Below, piece after piece: positions 54,917 to 64,000 of a stretch of DNA of 64,000 bases. Under the pieces are notes generated by a model that made no database searches, had not been told where the DNA came from, and saw only the letters and a list, made by a program, of their open reading frames with translations. How positions within the stretch are numbered: the first letter of the stretch is position 1; each line of letters begins with the position of its first letter. The position numbers and the translations under genes are program-made. Source of the DNA: Siphonodentalium dalli (lineage: Eukaryota > Mollusca > Scaphopoda > Gadilida > Siphonodentaliidae); the NCBI GenBank assembly GCA_032622095.1, contig CP136064.1, forward strand, positions 175,104,247-175,168,246, given 5' to 3'.

Positions 54917-55033
54917 GCTGGAATTTTTGCAATATGTTATTGTCTAACAATCATTGCATCATCAAAGATTTTATCATGATTTATCGCTTTGTGAGTGAAT
55001 AATGTTGTTGAGACAGATTGTAAAATATAATTG

Positions 55034-55039
55034 TTTATT
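55034..55039 (-). terminator. AATAAA polyadenylation signal of COPS6
   Basis: A canonical AATAAA on the minus strand 251 nt after the COPS6 stop codon. Confidence 0.7.
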
Positions 55040-55289
55040 CAGTACAACTTTCCATAATGTACAGAACTCATTAAGATGGCCCACTTATTTGAAAATTAGT
55101 GCGTGAAAAAAAATACAGTTCAAATTTTAATAAGAGTACATGTAATGTATTCAACTTATAACCTGGGAGACTGGTTTGCTACTTGATCAAGGATATGTGA
55201 TTACACGTTTCATGGATGGATGATTTATTTATAGTACTCATGAGCATTAGCAACAACAACACATCAATATATAACAATAGAAAGCACTA

Positions 55290-55361
55290 TCAGAAGAATA
55301 ATCCCCGCATTCTTCTCGTCATTCCTTGTCTGTCATACAATATGTTGAATTTGTTTATAAA
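55290..55361 (-). CDS. COPS6: COPS6 last coding exon
   Basis: 72 bp: [23 protein letters not shown] and the stop. The RRMRGLFF terminus is diagnostic for CSN6. The 4.8-kb preceding intron is filled with repeats. Confidence 0.95.
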   Translation of the reverse strand, partial: FINKFNILYDRQGMTRRMRGLFF

Positions 55362-58300
55362 CTGAAAAATAGAAAAATATTAAACATTAACCGTAGCAGT
55401 TATAGTTGGGGTGGGAAGATAAATTATAAAGAAAATCAGCACAGCACTGAATCCAAAAAAACCATGTTAAGATGACAACTTAGATGTATTTGTTATAAAT
55501 AAACTATCATTAATTTTGTAGCATATTGCGGTCAAGAGGTTATATTGGTCAATTCATCATCAGGACGATGCCTGTCTGGATTAATGCTTCTCTTGCATAG
55601 CTTGATATTGGGATCATCAAACATGACTAGCCAGCCGGAACATTGATCAGAGAATAAGTATAATTTAAAATTTTTTAATTTTGTCACATAACCATCATAT
55701 TACTGACACAGAGACTACACATATTTGGAGTGATCTTTCCCACAATGCACAATACTTTTTGGCCTTCTCAGATCTCAGACCCTTTAAGAGTTTGAATAGA
55801 TTATCCCATTCATTCTTGGTTTGTAGAGATGTAACCAGAAAAAAGTAAAACATTGAACAACTATTATTAAAAGTTATAGAAACGAGAGACCGATAACAAT
55901 CATCAGATGTTTAACCAATACTTTCAACCATACCGCCTCGAAATTAGCAATCTAGAACTTAATATATGCCTGTACACATAATGTGGAGATGATTTGAAAT
56001 ATATATTAGGGGGTTTCCATCATTAACTTGGATACGTATAAATATAAGACTTTTCAGATAAAGTATTGCTATGAGCATGTGGTCATGTCATTTTTAGAGG
56101 TAGCGTTAATATTTTCAAAACCAATCCATCGATACTAACATCTATACAGGTGAAGAATGTGTAATGATAAATCTGAATGTGATTATGAGAGTGATTAAAT
56201 GTAAAAAATACATGGGTTATCATATTGGATAGCATGTGTCAATAAAATTGGAGGATGGGGTTAATATTTTTAGGCAATTCAACCAAATGACCCTCACTAT
56301 GCCAGGCCTGGAAATCCGAAAGTGGGCTGGCGGACCCCCTAGAATTTTCCAAGTAGGCTTTTTATAGCCCGCCTCGCCTCATCCACAATATGAAATTTGT
56401 TTAGTTATTTTATCGTGTTTTATGAAAATATTACTGCCTCGATACAGGGACCAGCCGAGAGGGCGAAGTGGGCGAAGAAGTCTCCCTATTCTTGCTCACT
56501 TCGCCCTAATTTTGCAGCCGGGCGAAGTTTAAGTCGCCCTGAAATTTCCGAAGTTTACCCAAGAAAAACGGCAAATTATTCACCCACTATTTACTGCCAA
56601 CATTGATTGAACCCAGTTATCCACTGACACTGTCGTAGATAACACCATAGTTACTATTAACAGCTGTATTAATCCGATTTGGGAGCACATTCACACCTGA
56701 GTGTTTATTGCAGACAGCTGTGAATACATCGTCAGGTGTCCAGTGACTTGTGATTTTGAGATTATCACACCTGAAGATTACAACTCTACACCTTGCATCA
56801 GATTATCACCCCTTTGTTAAATTATGTAAAGGCCAGATTAGCTTTGAAAACAGATGGGTACAGATATTACTATATTGCAAAAATGAATGTTAGGGACTTT
56901 TAATGAGTGAAAATGTTCAAGATTTCTACCGTTTTTATAGCATTTTTTTCGTATTCATAAGCATTGTCTAATTTTTATTTCTTTTGTATTCATAAGCGGT
57001 CGTAATTCTTATTTCTTTTTGTGTTCATAAGCGGTTGAAAAAATGCCGTTCTTTCAAAACCATTCTCTCATATTTGGATATTATTCATAGTTATTAGTGT
57101 AATGATTTGAACATAAAGCTTCCACATTTGAACCATTGTTTCGCCATTTTAATTTAAATATTACTTATCTCCTATTTTCTTTATATAATATAGCCTTTTA
57201 TAGGCGAATACAGTGCGGGCGGATTTCAATTTTGCCAACGCATTTCGCCCTGGAAACCTCCCACTTCGCCCTATTTTTGTGACAGGGAGAAGTCACTTCG
57301 CCCTGAAAATCAGGCCTAGGCTGGTCCCTGCCTCGATATTTTGTAAAGATTTAAATTGTACAGTGTACATTTATGACATCTGCAACAGATGGTAATGTCA
57401 AATGGCGGAATCATTAAATTCTGGAAACAAAATATTACGTAAATTGGATCTTTTGATAGATTCTCTCACATTTTAAGGACAAAATAAATTATTTCTCTTC
57501 ATAAGATTGAACTTACAATACAATAAACACCAAATAGTGAGCACCAAATTTCCCCGTCTTGATTGAGTTCAACCTTTTGTTCCGTTTCCGCTTCCAATCA
57601 GATAATATTGTATATCACTAAAATGGTGGCTTTCGTTCTTGTTTACAATGTTATTCAATTATTAAAGTTGAGAAACAATTCTCTATGTCCCAATTGCAAA
57701 CACCCAGTAAATCTATAGAGAGCGCCTTGACTGCTGGAAGCAGCAATCTGCAAAAGCGGTCATGTCAACTTGTCATCGGTGATGGAATATGGATTACTTT
57801 GACAAACAAAGCAGTCATTTGTAACTGTATTCAAGTGTACATATACTGCATTTAATATGCTACTTGATTGTGTATTCTTTGAAACATTACACAACATAGA
57901 AATTGCTTTAAACATTGACAAACTCAACCAATTCCGTTGCATGGGTTGGACCAACTGAAAATTGTTGAGTACAAACACACTTACATTTTGTTTGTGCTTC
58001 ATATTAATTATCATAACATATAAAACATAATTAAATATTCACCATACCATACTGTGGGGGATTTGGCATTCACAACTCTGGATAATTTTATTCTACATAA
58101 CAAAATGAATTTAGATGAAGTTTAACATCAAGAATAGACAAACTAAGGGCAGTAGTAACCACGTAAATTATATCATAACTGTAAAAGTTGAGGAGGGCTA
58201 TAACCCTCCTAGGCAAATCTAGGAGGGCTACTGAGGGCTATTAATAGCCCTCCTGGATTTTCTTGACCACCAGCCCTGCTATACAGGTCTGGGGTGTGTC

Positions 58301-61300
58301 ATGAAATATAAACAGGTTTGATCATAGATACCTGTATTTGAGTTATCAAATCAGATAGCATATGTCTATGGTTGGGTGGAAGGGGTTAATCTTTCCCAAA
58401 CTAATCAACTGATGAACACAAAATAGTACAAAAAAGTATGTCATTGGACTTAGAAACCCATACAATTAGTCAGTGCCAAAGAATATTACCTTGCAGACCA
58501 CATTCAATTGAGGGAATTTAAAAGCAGGACATTATTACTAATGATATAAGAATATTTAATAGGTGTATAGAATGTTCATTTGTTAATCTGGTTCAAAGTG
58601 GAAGGGTTAATTTAATATCTGCCTTATTGAAACAATATAGTCATATTTGAAACAGGTATATCTATCTGCTTGTTGCACAGATAATTCAAACTGGATAACT
58701 GCCTATAGAATAGTTCAGTTTAATATCGATAGCATGTGTCTATGGGGTTGGTGGGAAGAGTTAATATAATTTTAAAAACAAATTAATCCATCAATACAAA
58801 AATTCAGAGGCGAATAGTGAGCCAAGATAAACCTAGATAAGAAGGGCCGTAACTCTGGTGATAATTGGCAGGCGGAATATTTTCAAAGCAGGACATCACC
58901 TCTAATGGTATAAAACTATTAAATAGGTATAAAACTATTATATGCGCCTGTGGTAATTTCAACAATGGGCCATAACGAGTAATCCATAAGCCAAATTTTA
59001 AAACAAACAGATATTACTATAACTAAAGTTATCACACAGAAACAAAAATAATTTTCAAATTATAAGTCAACAAGGACCATAACTCTGGTTAAAATAGGCG
59101 GACAGAACCCAAATTCAAATTAGACTGGTATTTTCATATGAGTAATCCACATACCAAATTTGAAAACAATCAGATAACTAAAACTAAAGTTATCACCTGG
59201 AAACCAAAATAATTGGCAAATTCTATGTTGACAAGAACCATAACTCTGGCAAAAATGGGCAGACCAAATCAAAATTCGTACCTGACCTGTATTTCCATGT
59301 GGCTAATCTACATACAAAATTTTAAAACAGTCACACAACTTAAACTAAAGTTGTCATCCGGAAACCAAATCTGCAAATTCTAAGTCGACAAGGACCATAA
59401 CTCCAGCAAATATTGGCGGAACCCAAATTAAAATTTGACCTGTATTTTGGGCTAGTAAACTCACATACCAAATTTCATTCTATTCAGTTCACATTTACTA
59501 AAGTTATCATCCGGAAACGAAAGCTGAGTAAATTCCTCTATTTTGTGCTAGTAAACCCACATACCAGACAGAGGAACAGACGGACGAACCAATAACATAA
59601 CACCGTTTTTTTTCAAAACAGGGGTATAAAAATTATACAGGTGAGGGGTATGTCATCCCGAGACCCTGTAATGAAATTTCAATAGGATCAGAGGAAAATT
59701 ATTATTGCATAGGATAGCACATGTCTATGGGATAGATGGAAAGCGTTAATATATTCTAAACTGATCCAATGATCAATACGAAGAACTATACAGGTGACAG
59801 GTGTGTCACCGTAAACCTGGACATAAATGAACATGATCTGATAAAAAAAACTTCAGTTATCGCATCGGATAGACGGATGGACAGTTAGACAGACGAACAA
59901 CAAATGGTTGATCCGGACATCGGCATGTGTACCATACATGTTATGGGTATACATAAAAAGAAACCATATATCCAACAACCTATATTGATTCCAGAAAAAT
60001 AATAAAATTAAACAATATATTAATTTGCTATTGTGAATCCAGTGCAAGGAATTAACATTTTTGGTTGTAACAATTAATTTGCAGCAAGAAGACTATGTGC
60101 CCCTTTATATTAGGCTCTCATTTATTTCAGATTCATAGCTAGTTGCATCATTCCCCAATCTCCTAGCAGAAACCTTGTCTATTGTTTAAATAATCCACCT
60201 ACCTGGTTGACAGTGTTACAACCCTTTGTTATTGTTCCGAGATATGACATCAGGCTAACATCATTACATTGCTGAAATAAACAGGACAGTGACGAAGATA
60301 ATAATATAGTACAGAAGTTACAAAAACAACACTTCAATTTAATTTTTTAACCCTCTATAAGCTAAATACGTGTACAAGTAGTTCCCATTGGGAATGTTCT
60401 GATAATAAATTCAACAAAATGACCATAGGTTCAATAAATGGCCATGAACTTCTTGTCTGAACATTTCCTACCAATCTGTGCTAATTTCTAAAGTCAAAGT
60501 CATAGCTCAAATATTTCATGGACGAAGCCTGTTCCATATGGATATTCCTTCCCCCATGGTGGTTCTTGAGCATACCAAAGATTATTCAAATCCGACCTAT
60601 AATGGATGAGCTCCAAAGTTGTTACGGACGGATGGAACCCATTTCTGTATCAAAAAGATTCTGGGGGTAATGGAAACAAATTTATTGTAAAAAACAGTCT
60701 TCAAATTTTGTTTTGATCATGTCTGTACTAAGTACGTCTGTACCAACCTCATCAAATCAACTAGTCACATTTCAAAAACAATTCTCAGCAGAGAATCATT
60801 GGAGATACAGCTAAAATCACCCTTGAATTTAGCTGTATTTAACACAGGCAGTCTGTAACATAAGCTGTACGCTTCTCTCAAAACATCATGATTCAAATTG
60901 CATTTCAGAAAGATTTCCATTGACGAAAACCAATACAAAAAAAAATTCTAAGTAAAAAAGGGCCTACAAGTCGGGTGAGAATCATTCGACAAATTCCCGA
61001 ATCAAGCACAACTTATATTTTCAGCCAATTCAGTCACAAACCAAGTTCAGTGGTGATCAACCAACCCTAGCTGCAGTTATCAACAAGAAACCAAGAAAAC
61101 CAAAATTTCAAAGTCGGAAAATGTCTAACTCCAATAACTCTGTGGTAAAATTTGGGGGGGGGGGGGGGGGGAGGGGGGGCAGACCCAAAGATAGAACTGG
61201 ACGTGTACTTTATGGTTTCAAACCTGCATACCAAATTTCATTCCATTTGGTCAACATTAACTGAACTTATTACACTGAAATCAAGAAAACACGAATTTCA

Positions 61301-61846
61301 AAGTGGAAAAATGTCCATATGGTAAATGAAAGTGTCATTCAGTTATAGTAGAGGATGAAATGTTAGTTGAACATGAGCCTTTATGAGGTCTCCGTAAATG
61401 AATAAAAAGTTACTTCAATTTGGAACTACAGTAATGCCCTAAGTAATCGACTCCTTAACCACAGCAGAATTATGGGTAACTTTTCAGGATTTAGTCGGAA
61501 ATATGGCTTGTTGCCATTCATCGGAAAGCTCTCCTCGAGATCTTTCCGATGAATGGCAACAAGCCATATTTCCGACTAATCCTGAAAAGTTACCCATAAT
61601 TCTGCTGTGGTTAAGGAGTCGATTACTTAGGACATTACTGTATGAAGCAATGAAAGTTCTGACACACAGTATACAGAAACATGAAATCTTGTATTGTCTC
61701 AAATCTCATTGAGAGAGGGAGGATAATAATATGAATATGACTTACATTGTAAAAATCACCCTTGAATTTAGCTGTATTTAACACAGGCAGTCTGTAACAT
61801 AAGCTGTACGCTTCTCTCAAAACATCATGATTCTTAGGAACCTCAC
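55290..61846 (-). CDS. COPS6: COP9 signalosome subunit 6 (CSN6), C-terminal three coding exons
   Basis: Three minus-strand exons (61746-61846, 60203-60271, 55290-55361) join in phase. They encode [20 protein letters not shown] and [14 protein letters not shown], then [20 protein letters not shown] and VNQ, then [20 protein letters not shown] and LFF before a TGA. This matches the conserved C-terminal helix region of animal CSN6, an MPN-minus subunit of the COP9 signalosome, which removes NEDD8 from cullins in the nucleus and cytoplasm. This segment forms part of the helical bundle at the base of the complex. All splice sites are consensus (acceptors TTTTTAG, TATTTCAG and TTTTTCAG; donors GTAAGT and GTAGGT). 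The first visible exon starts with a split Gly codon, so the MPN domain lies to the right of 64000 or in sequence I could not recognise. Confidence 0.93.
55362..56436 (-). other. COPS6 intron, unassigned part
   Basis: AT-rich. From 56304 (CAGGCCTGG...) a possible left end of another hAT-like element appears; a loosely similar inverted right end lies near 58276. Confidence 0.4.
56445..57330. mobile_element. hAT-like non-autonomous element with CAGGGACCAGCC ends, copy 2 (886 bp)
   Basis: A perfect 8-bp duplication CCTCGATA (56437-56444, 57331-57338) flanks exact inverted ends CAGGGACCAGCC. Subterminal GGGCGAAGT and ACTTCGCCC motifs occur many times on both sides. It is the longer relative of 40570-40913. 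Confidence 0.9.
57339..58800 (-). other. COPS6 intron, mostly unassigned
   Basis: A cluster of AGGAGGGCTA palindromes at 58190-58270 is present. Otherwise no gene or element was recognised. Confidence 0.4.
58838..59640. repeat. Tandem repeat array with about 160-bp period
   Basis: CC(A/G)TAACTC(T/C)(G/A)G recurs at 58847, 59078, 59238 and 59395 (spacing 231, 160, 157). Each unit has ACATACCAAATTT, AACTAAAGTTATCA and GGAAACCAAA. It ends with GACAGACGGACGA-like text and a T run. Confidence 0.8.
59641..60202 (-). other. COPS6 intron, unassigned
   Basis: A right-end-like TAGCAGAAACCTTG at 60164 resembles the AGGGTTTCCGCTA family but has no partner. Confidence 0.35.
60203..60271 (-). CDS. COPS6: COPS6 exon (second from last)
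   Basis: 69 bp, exactly 23 codons, beginning [18 protein letters not shown]. Acceptor TATTTCAG, donor GTAGGT. Confidence 0.93.
60813..60894 (-). pseudogene. COPS6: Partial duplicate of a COPS6 exon
   Basis: 82 bp identical to 61752-61833, encoding [20 protein letters not shown] and AKFKGDF. It lacks the first 13 and last 6 bases of the true exon and so has neither the acceptor nor the GTAAGT donor. It lies inside the following intron, in the same orientation. With perfect identity it is very recent or an assembly artefact, and it is unlikely to be spliced in. Confidence 0.9.
60895..61428 (-). other. COPS6 intron with a poly(G) tract
   Basis: 18 G at 61154-61171, followed by seven more. The surroundings (61090-61330) resemble single units of the array at 58838. 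Confidence 0.5.
61429..61640. mobile_element. Foldback MITE, mariner-like, copy 5
   Basis: TA flanks CAGTAATGCCCTAAGTAATC through to GGACATTACTG. It is nearly palindromic over 212 bp and lies between the COPS6 exon and its partial duplicate. Confidence 0.9.
61746..61846 (-). CDS. COPS6: COPS6 exon (third from last)
   Basis: 101 bp: two bases of a split codon and 33 codons, [20 protein letters not shown] onward. Donor GTAAGT at 61745-61740. It is partly repeated at 60813-60894. Confidence 0.92.
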
Positions 61847-62407
61847 CTAAAAATTTGAAACATGAGACGCTAATTAAACCCAAGACAAGAATTAAAGACT
61901 CTCTGTTTTAACACCCCTAATTTACTATTTCTTTGACTTCGAGGGTAAAAATTATTTTATTTGAGTTTTGGGTTTATATCCACCTCGATTATTATTTATA
62001 AACCTAGCAAAAATTCTACTGGAAATATATTATATACAGACATGCCATAACGAGAGTTTGGGAGGTCACGCAAGGTTGTGGTTTGCGATGGCTTTGTCAT
62101 ATCGGAAATTATTTTTTGGAACACAAGATGACGAAAATTATCGCAGAAACAAAATTGACATTATCTTGTTATAGATGGCATGTGGTTACATAGGCAAACT
62201 ACCCAATTAAGTATTATATTTTATTCACGAAAATAGAATCACAAGTGAAAGAAGATGTTTGTTTACATTTGTAATGACAAGCGCTGGGGAATTCCAGTTC
62301 AACCAGGCATTAAATTCTAATAACTGTGAGTTGACTCAAATAAAATAATTTTTACACTAAAGTCGTAGAAATAGTAATACAGAGGTGTTTAATCCGACAA
62401 TGCATCT
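61847..62407 (-). other. Upstream COPS6 intron, unassigned
   Basis: No further CSN6 exon was recognised here. Confidence 0.4.
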
Positions 62408-62675
62408 TTAACTCTTTTATTTCATGACTGGAGCTTCCTCAAATTTTGCGAAAACCCTGTGCCAATTCATTCTCTTAAATATGCGAGTCTCCCATAGGGA
62501 GCCTCGCATCTATAAGAGAATGCATTGGCCTAACAATATTTAAATTGACTTTGTAAGCCAGTACATTCTCTTAAATATGCGAGGTTTCCTATAGGAGACT
62601 CACATATATAAGAGAATGTACTGCCACAGGACCTTTAATGCTGCACTAGCACAGCTCCTGTCATGAAATGGTTAA
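62408..62675. mobile_element. TTAA MITE, piggyBac-like, family 1
   Basis: The left end TTAACTCTTTTATTTCATGAC has a 5-bp insertion and the right end is GTCATGAAATGGTTAA. Two foldbacks are present. Confidence 0.8.
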
Positions 62676-64000
62676 GGATTACATAAAGCAGTATATGTGT
62701 TGAATACATGATGTGAATTAGGTTTGCATTAGTTGACTGGTATGCTCAAACTAATTGTTCACATCCAAATAAGATAAATAGTGGAACAACACTTGGAACA
62801 AAAGAGAGACAAGATATGAATTTGATCGAAATGTAAATGTCACAATATCATATAAACAGTAAAAAGTTTTCCTCGCCTCAACCAGATAACCTATGCCCTA
62901 CAATTGGTAGTGAATCACGCACAGGTGCTAAATTAAAAAAAATAGTCATCCCGAGGTTATGACTTAAATCTATCCGAAAGCTCACTGTTCATAATTGGAT
63001 GTCAAACAAAGTCTTTTTCTACCATACAATATTAATTCTGGATCTGATGATATTGGACCAACAGATATGGAGACAAGTTGTTAAGCAGAATTCAATGTTT
63101 AATTTTCATTTTGCTCTAGACGGTGTTAGACATTGGAACAAATAACAGGACCTGAAAGGACTGGATATGTAGAATAATAACCTAATTAGGTAATTACTCA
63201 GTGTAAAGCAGGCCTCAGCTCACAAGGCGACTCGGGCGAGATTGTCGCCTTACTGTTGCTGACTTCGCCCTATCGTCGCTCTAAGGCGAAATCGAAGTCG
63301 CCTTCAATTTTAGGGGGAATTTTTTTTTTTTTCTAGTTTTTTTCCCAGACATGTCCGTATATAGATGAATTGTGGCGGCCATCCCAAAAAGAAACAGACG
63401 ATGCAGAGACAAAGACCCAAGTGTTTAAAATAAAAAATAAAATGTGACCTATTGTTTTGTGTTGTTATTCAGTCGCCTTTGTTCCCTTTGCCGTAATGAA
63501 TGTTAATCACGAATGTTTTGACACGCTGAAAACACGATGAGATGTTCGCATCTGTGTTGTTACTGACCATCGTGAGTGTCACAAATAAATGTTTTAATTA
63601 ACTTAAAAGACCGCCGTCCCGCTTTTCAGATATAAAACAATTACGACATTATGTATCAGGCGCTTCGGAAGTTCGTTTCGGTAACGCGTCGCACTTTTTG
63701 AAGAGACCGCGTTGCACTTTTTGAAGAGGCCGCTTCCGTAAATAAATGTCAAGTTTATTGCTTTAATCGGATTATACCAGTGATGTTGGCATTAATTAAG
63801 GGAGGCCATTAATTAATAAAAGCTTTAGCAATAAAACTAAAAGCTTTTGCAACTCCTTTGTTAGTTAGTCCTTATTGTTTATTTTAGCGGACACCCACAT
63901 TACAGCCGTGACCAAATTAAACTTACAAAGTTACATGCATCATGATTCAGACTGTACAAACGTATCTTCCAAGCTGCAGTCTAGGAAATAATACTACTTC
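62676..64000. other. Right edge, unassigned, with a possible hAT end
   Basis: From about 63210 the sequence has GGCGACTCGGGCGAGATTGTC and many TCGCC/GGCGA motifs. These resemble subterminal repeats of the GGGCGAAGT family, but no right end lies in the window. No exon was recognised. Confidence 0.35.

Noticed and set aside
56304-58276. Possible outer hAT-like element with CAGGCCTGG / CCAGCCCTG ends enclosing 56445-57330.
   Set aside because: The flanking 8-mers do not match and the arms align only loosely.
61850-64000. Search for the preceding COPS6 exon, covering the helix before GEVPKNH and the MPN domain.
   Set aside because: No matching reading with splice sites was found; presumed beyond the window.
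1-64000. CRISPR arrays, bacterial operons, rRNA and tRNA genes.
   Set aside because: Repeats are transposons or satellites without CRISPR spacing, and no cloverleaf or rRNA core was recognised by eye; a tRNA scan was not possible.

Overview
The window is eukaryotic nuclear DNA, most likely from a marine lophotrochozoan and probably a mollusc. That assignment is an inference. It rests on GT-AG spliced genes with long AT-rich introns, a COP9 signalosome gene of animal type, and a dense mix of Ngaro/DIRS, MULE, hAT, piggyBac-like and mariner-like elements. Nothing prokaryotic is present.

Layout. Positions 101-5681 hold a full Ngaro-type (DIRS order) tyrosine-recombinase retrotransposon on the minus strand, with Gag, RT-RNase H, tyrosine recombinase and SGNH hydrolase frames, all open, between 200-bp repeats. 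Its 5' end plus 107 bp of flank is tandemly duplicated to 5789-7364. Positions 7365-11800 hold a TTAA MITE, an 879-bp MULE-like element carrying a FLYWCH first exon, a diverged tandem repeat and a GIY-YIG nuclease relic. Positions 11805-36049 (+) hold thirteen exons, reconstructed from splice sites and reading phase, of a multi-pass membrane transporter resembling the amino-acid/auxin permease group. Its N-terminal exon(s) were not found. Its introns are filled with transposons, including a 5.2-kb inverted-repeat-bounded insertion with an eight-copy 161-bp satellite and an orphan THAP first exon behind paired CRE palindromes.

Positions 36050-44170 are intergenic and full of MITEs. Positions 44438-45087 (-) hold a small unidentified gene with a 1-nt frameshift in a homopolymer and a cluster of five CCGGAA (ETS-type) motifs just upstream. 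Positions 45540-54916 are intergenic, with hAT-like, nested TTAA and Harbinger-like elements and a tandem array inserted inside a MITE. Positions 55034-61846 (-) carry the last three coding exons of COPS6 (CSN6); the MPN-domain exons must lie beyond the right edge. An 82-bp piece of one COPS6 exon is repeated in the next intron. The remainder to 64000 is intronic or intergenic sequence with one more MITE.

The host genes are functionally unrelated neighbours. Most of the informative structure lies in the mobile elements: precise target-site duplications, nested insertions, captured first exons, and several unrelated tandem arrays with periods near 160 bp.
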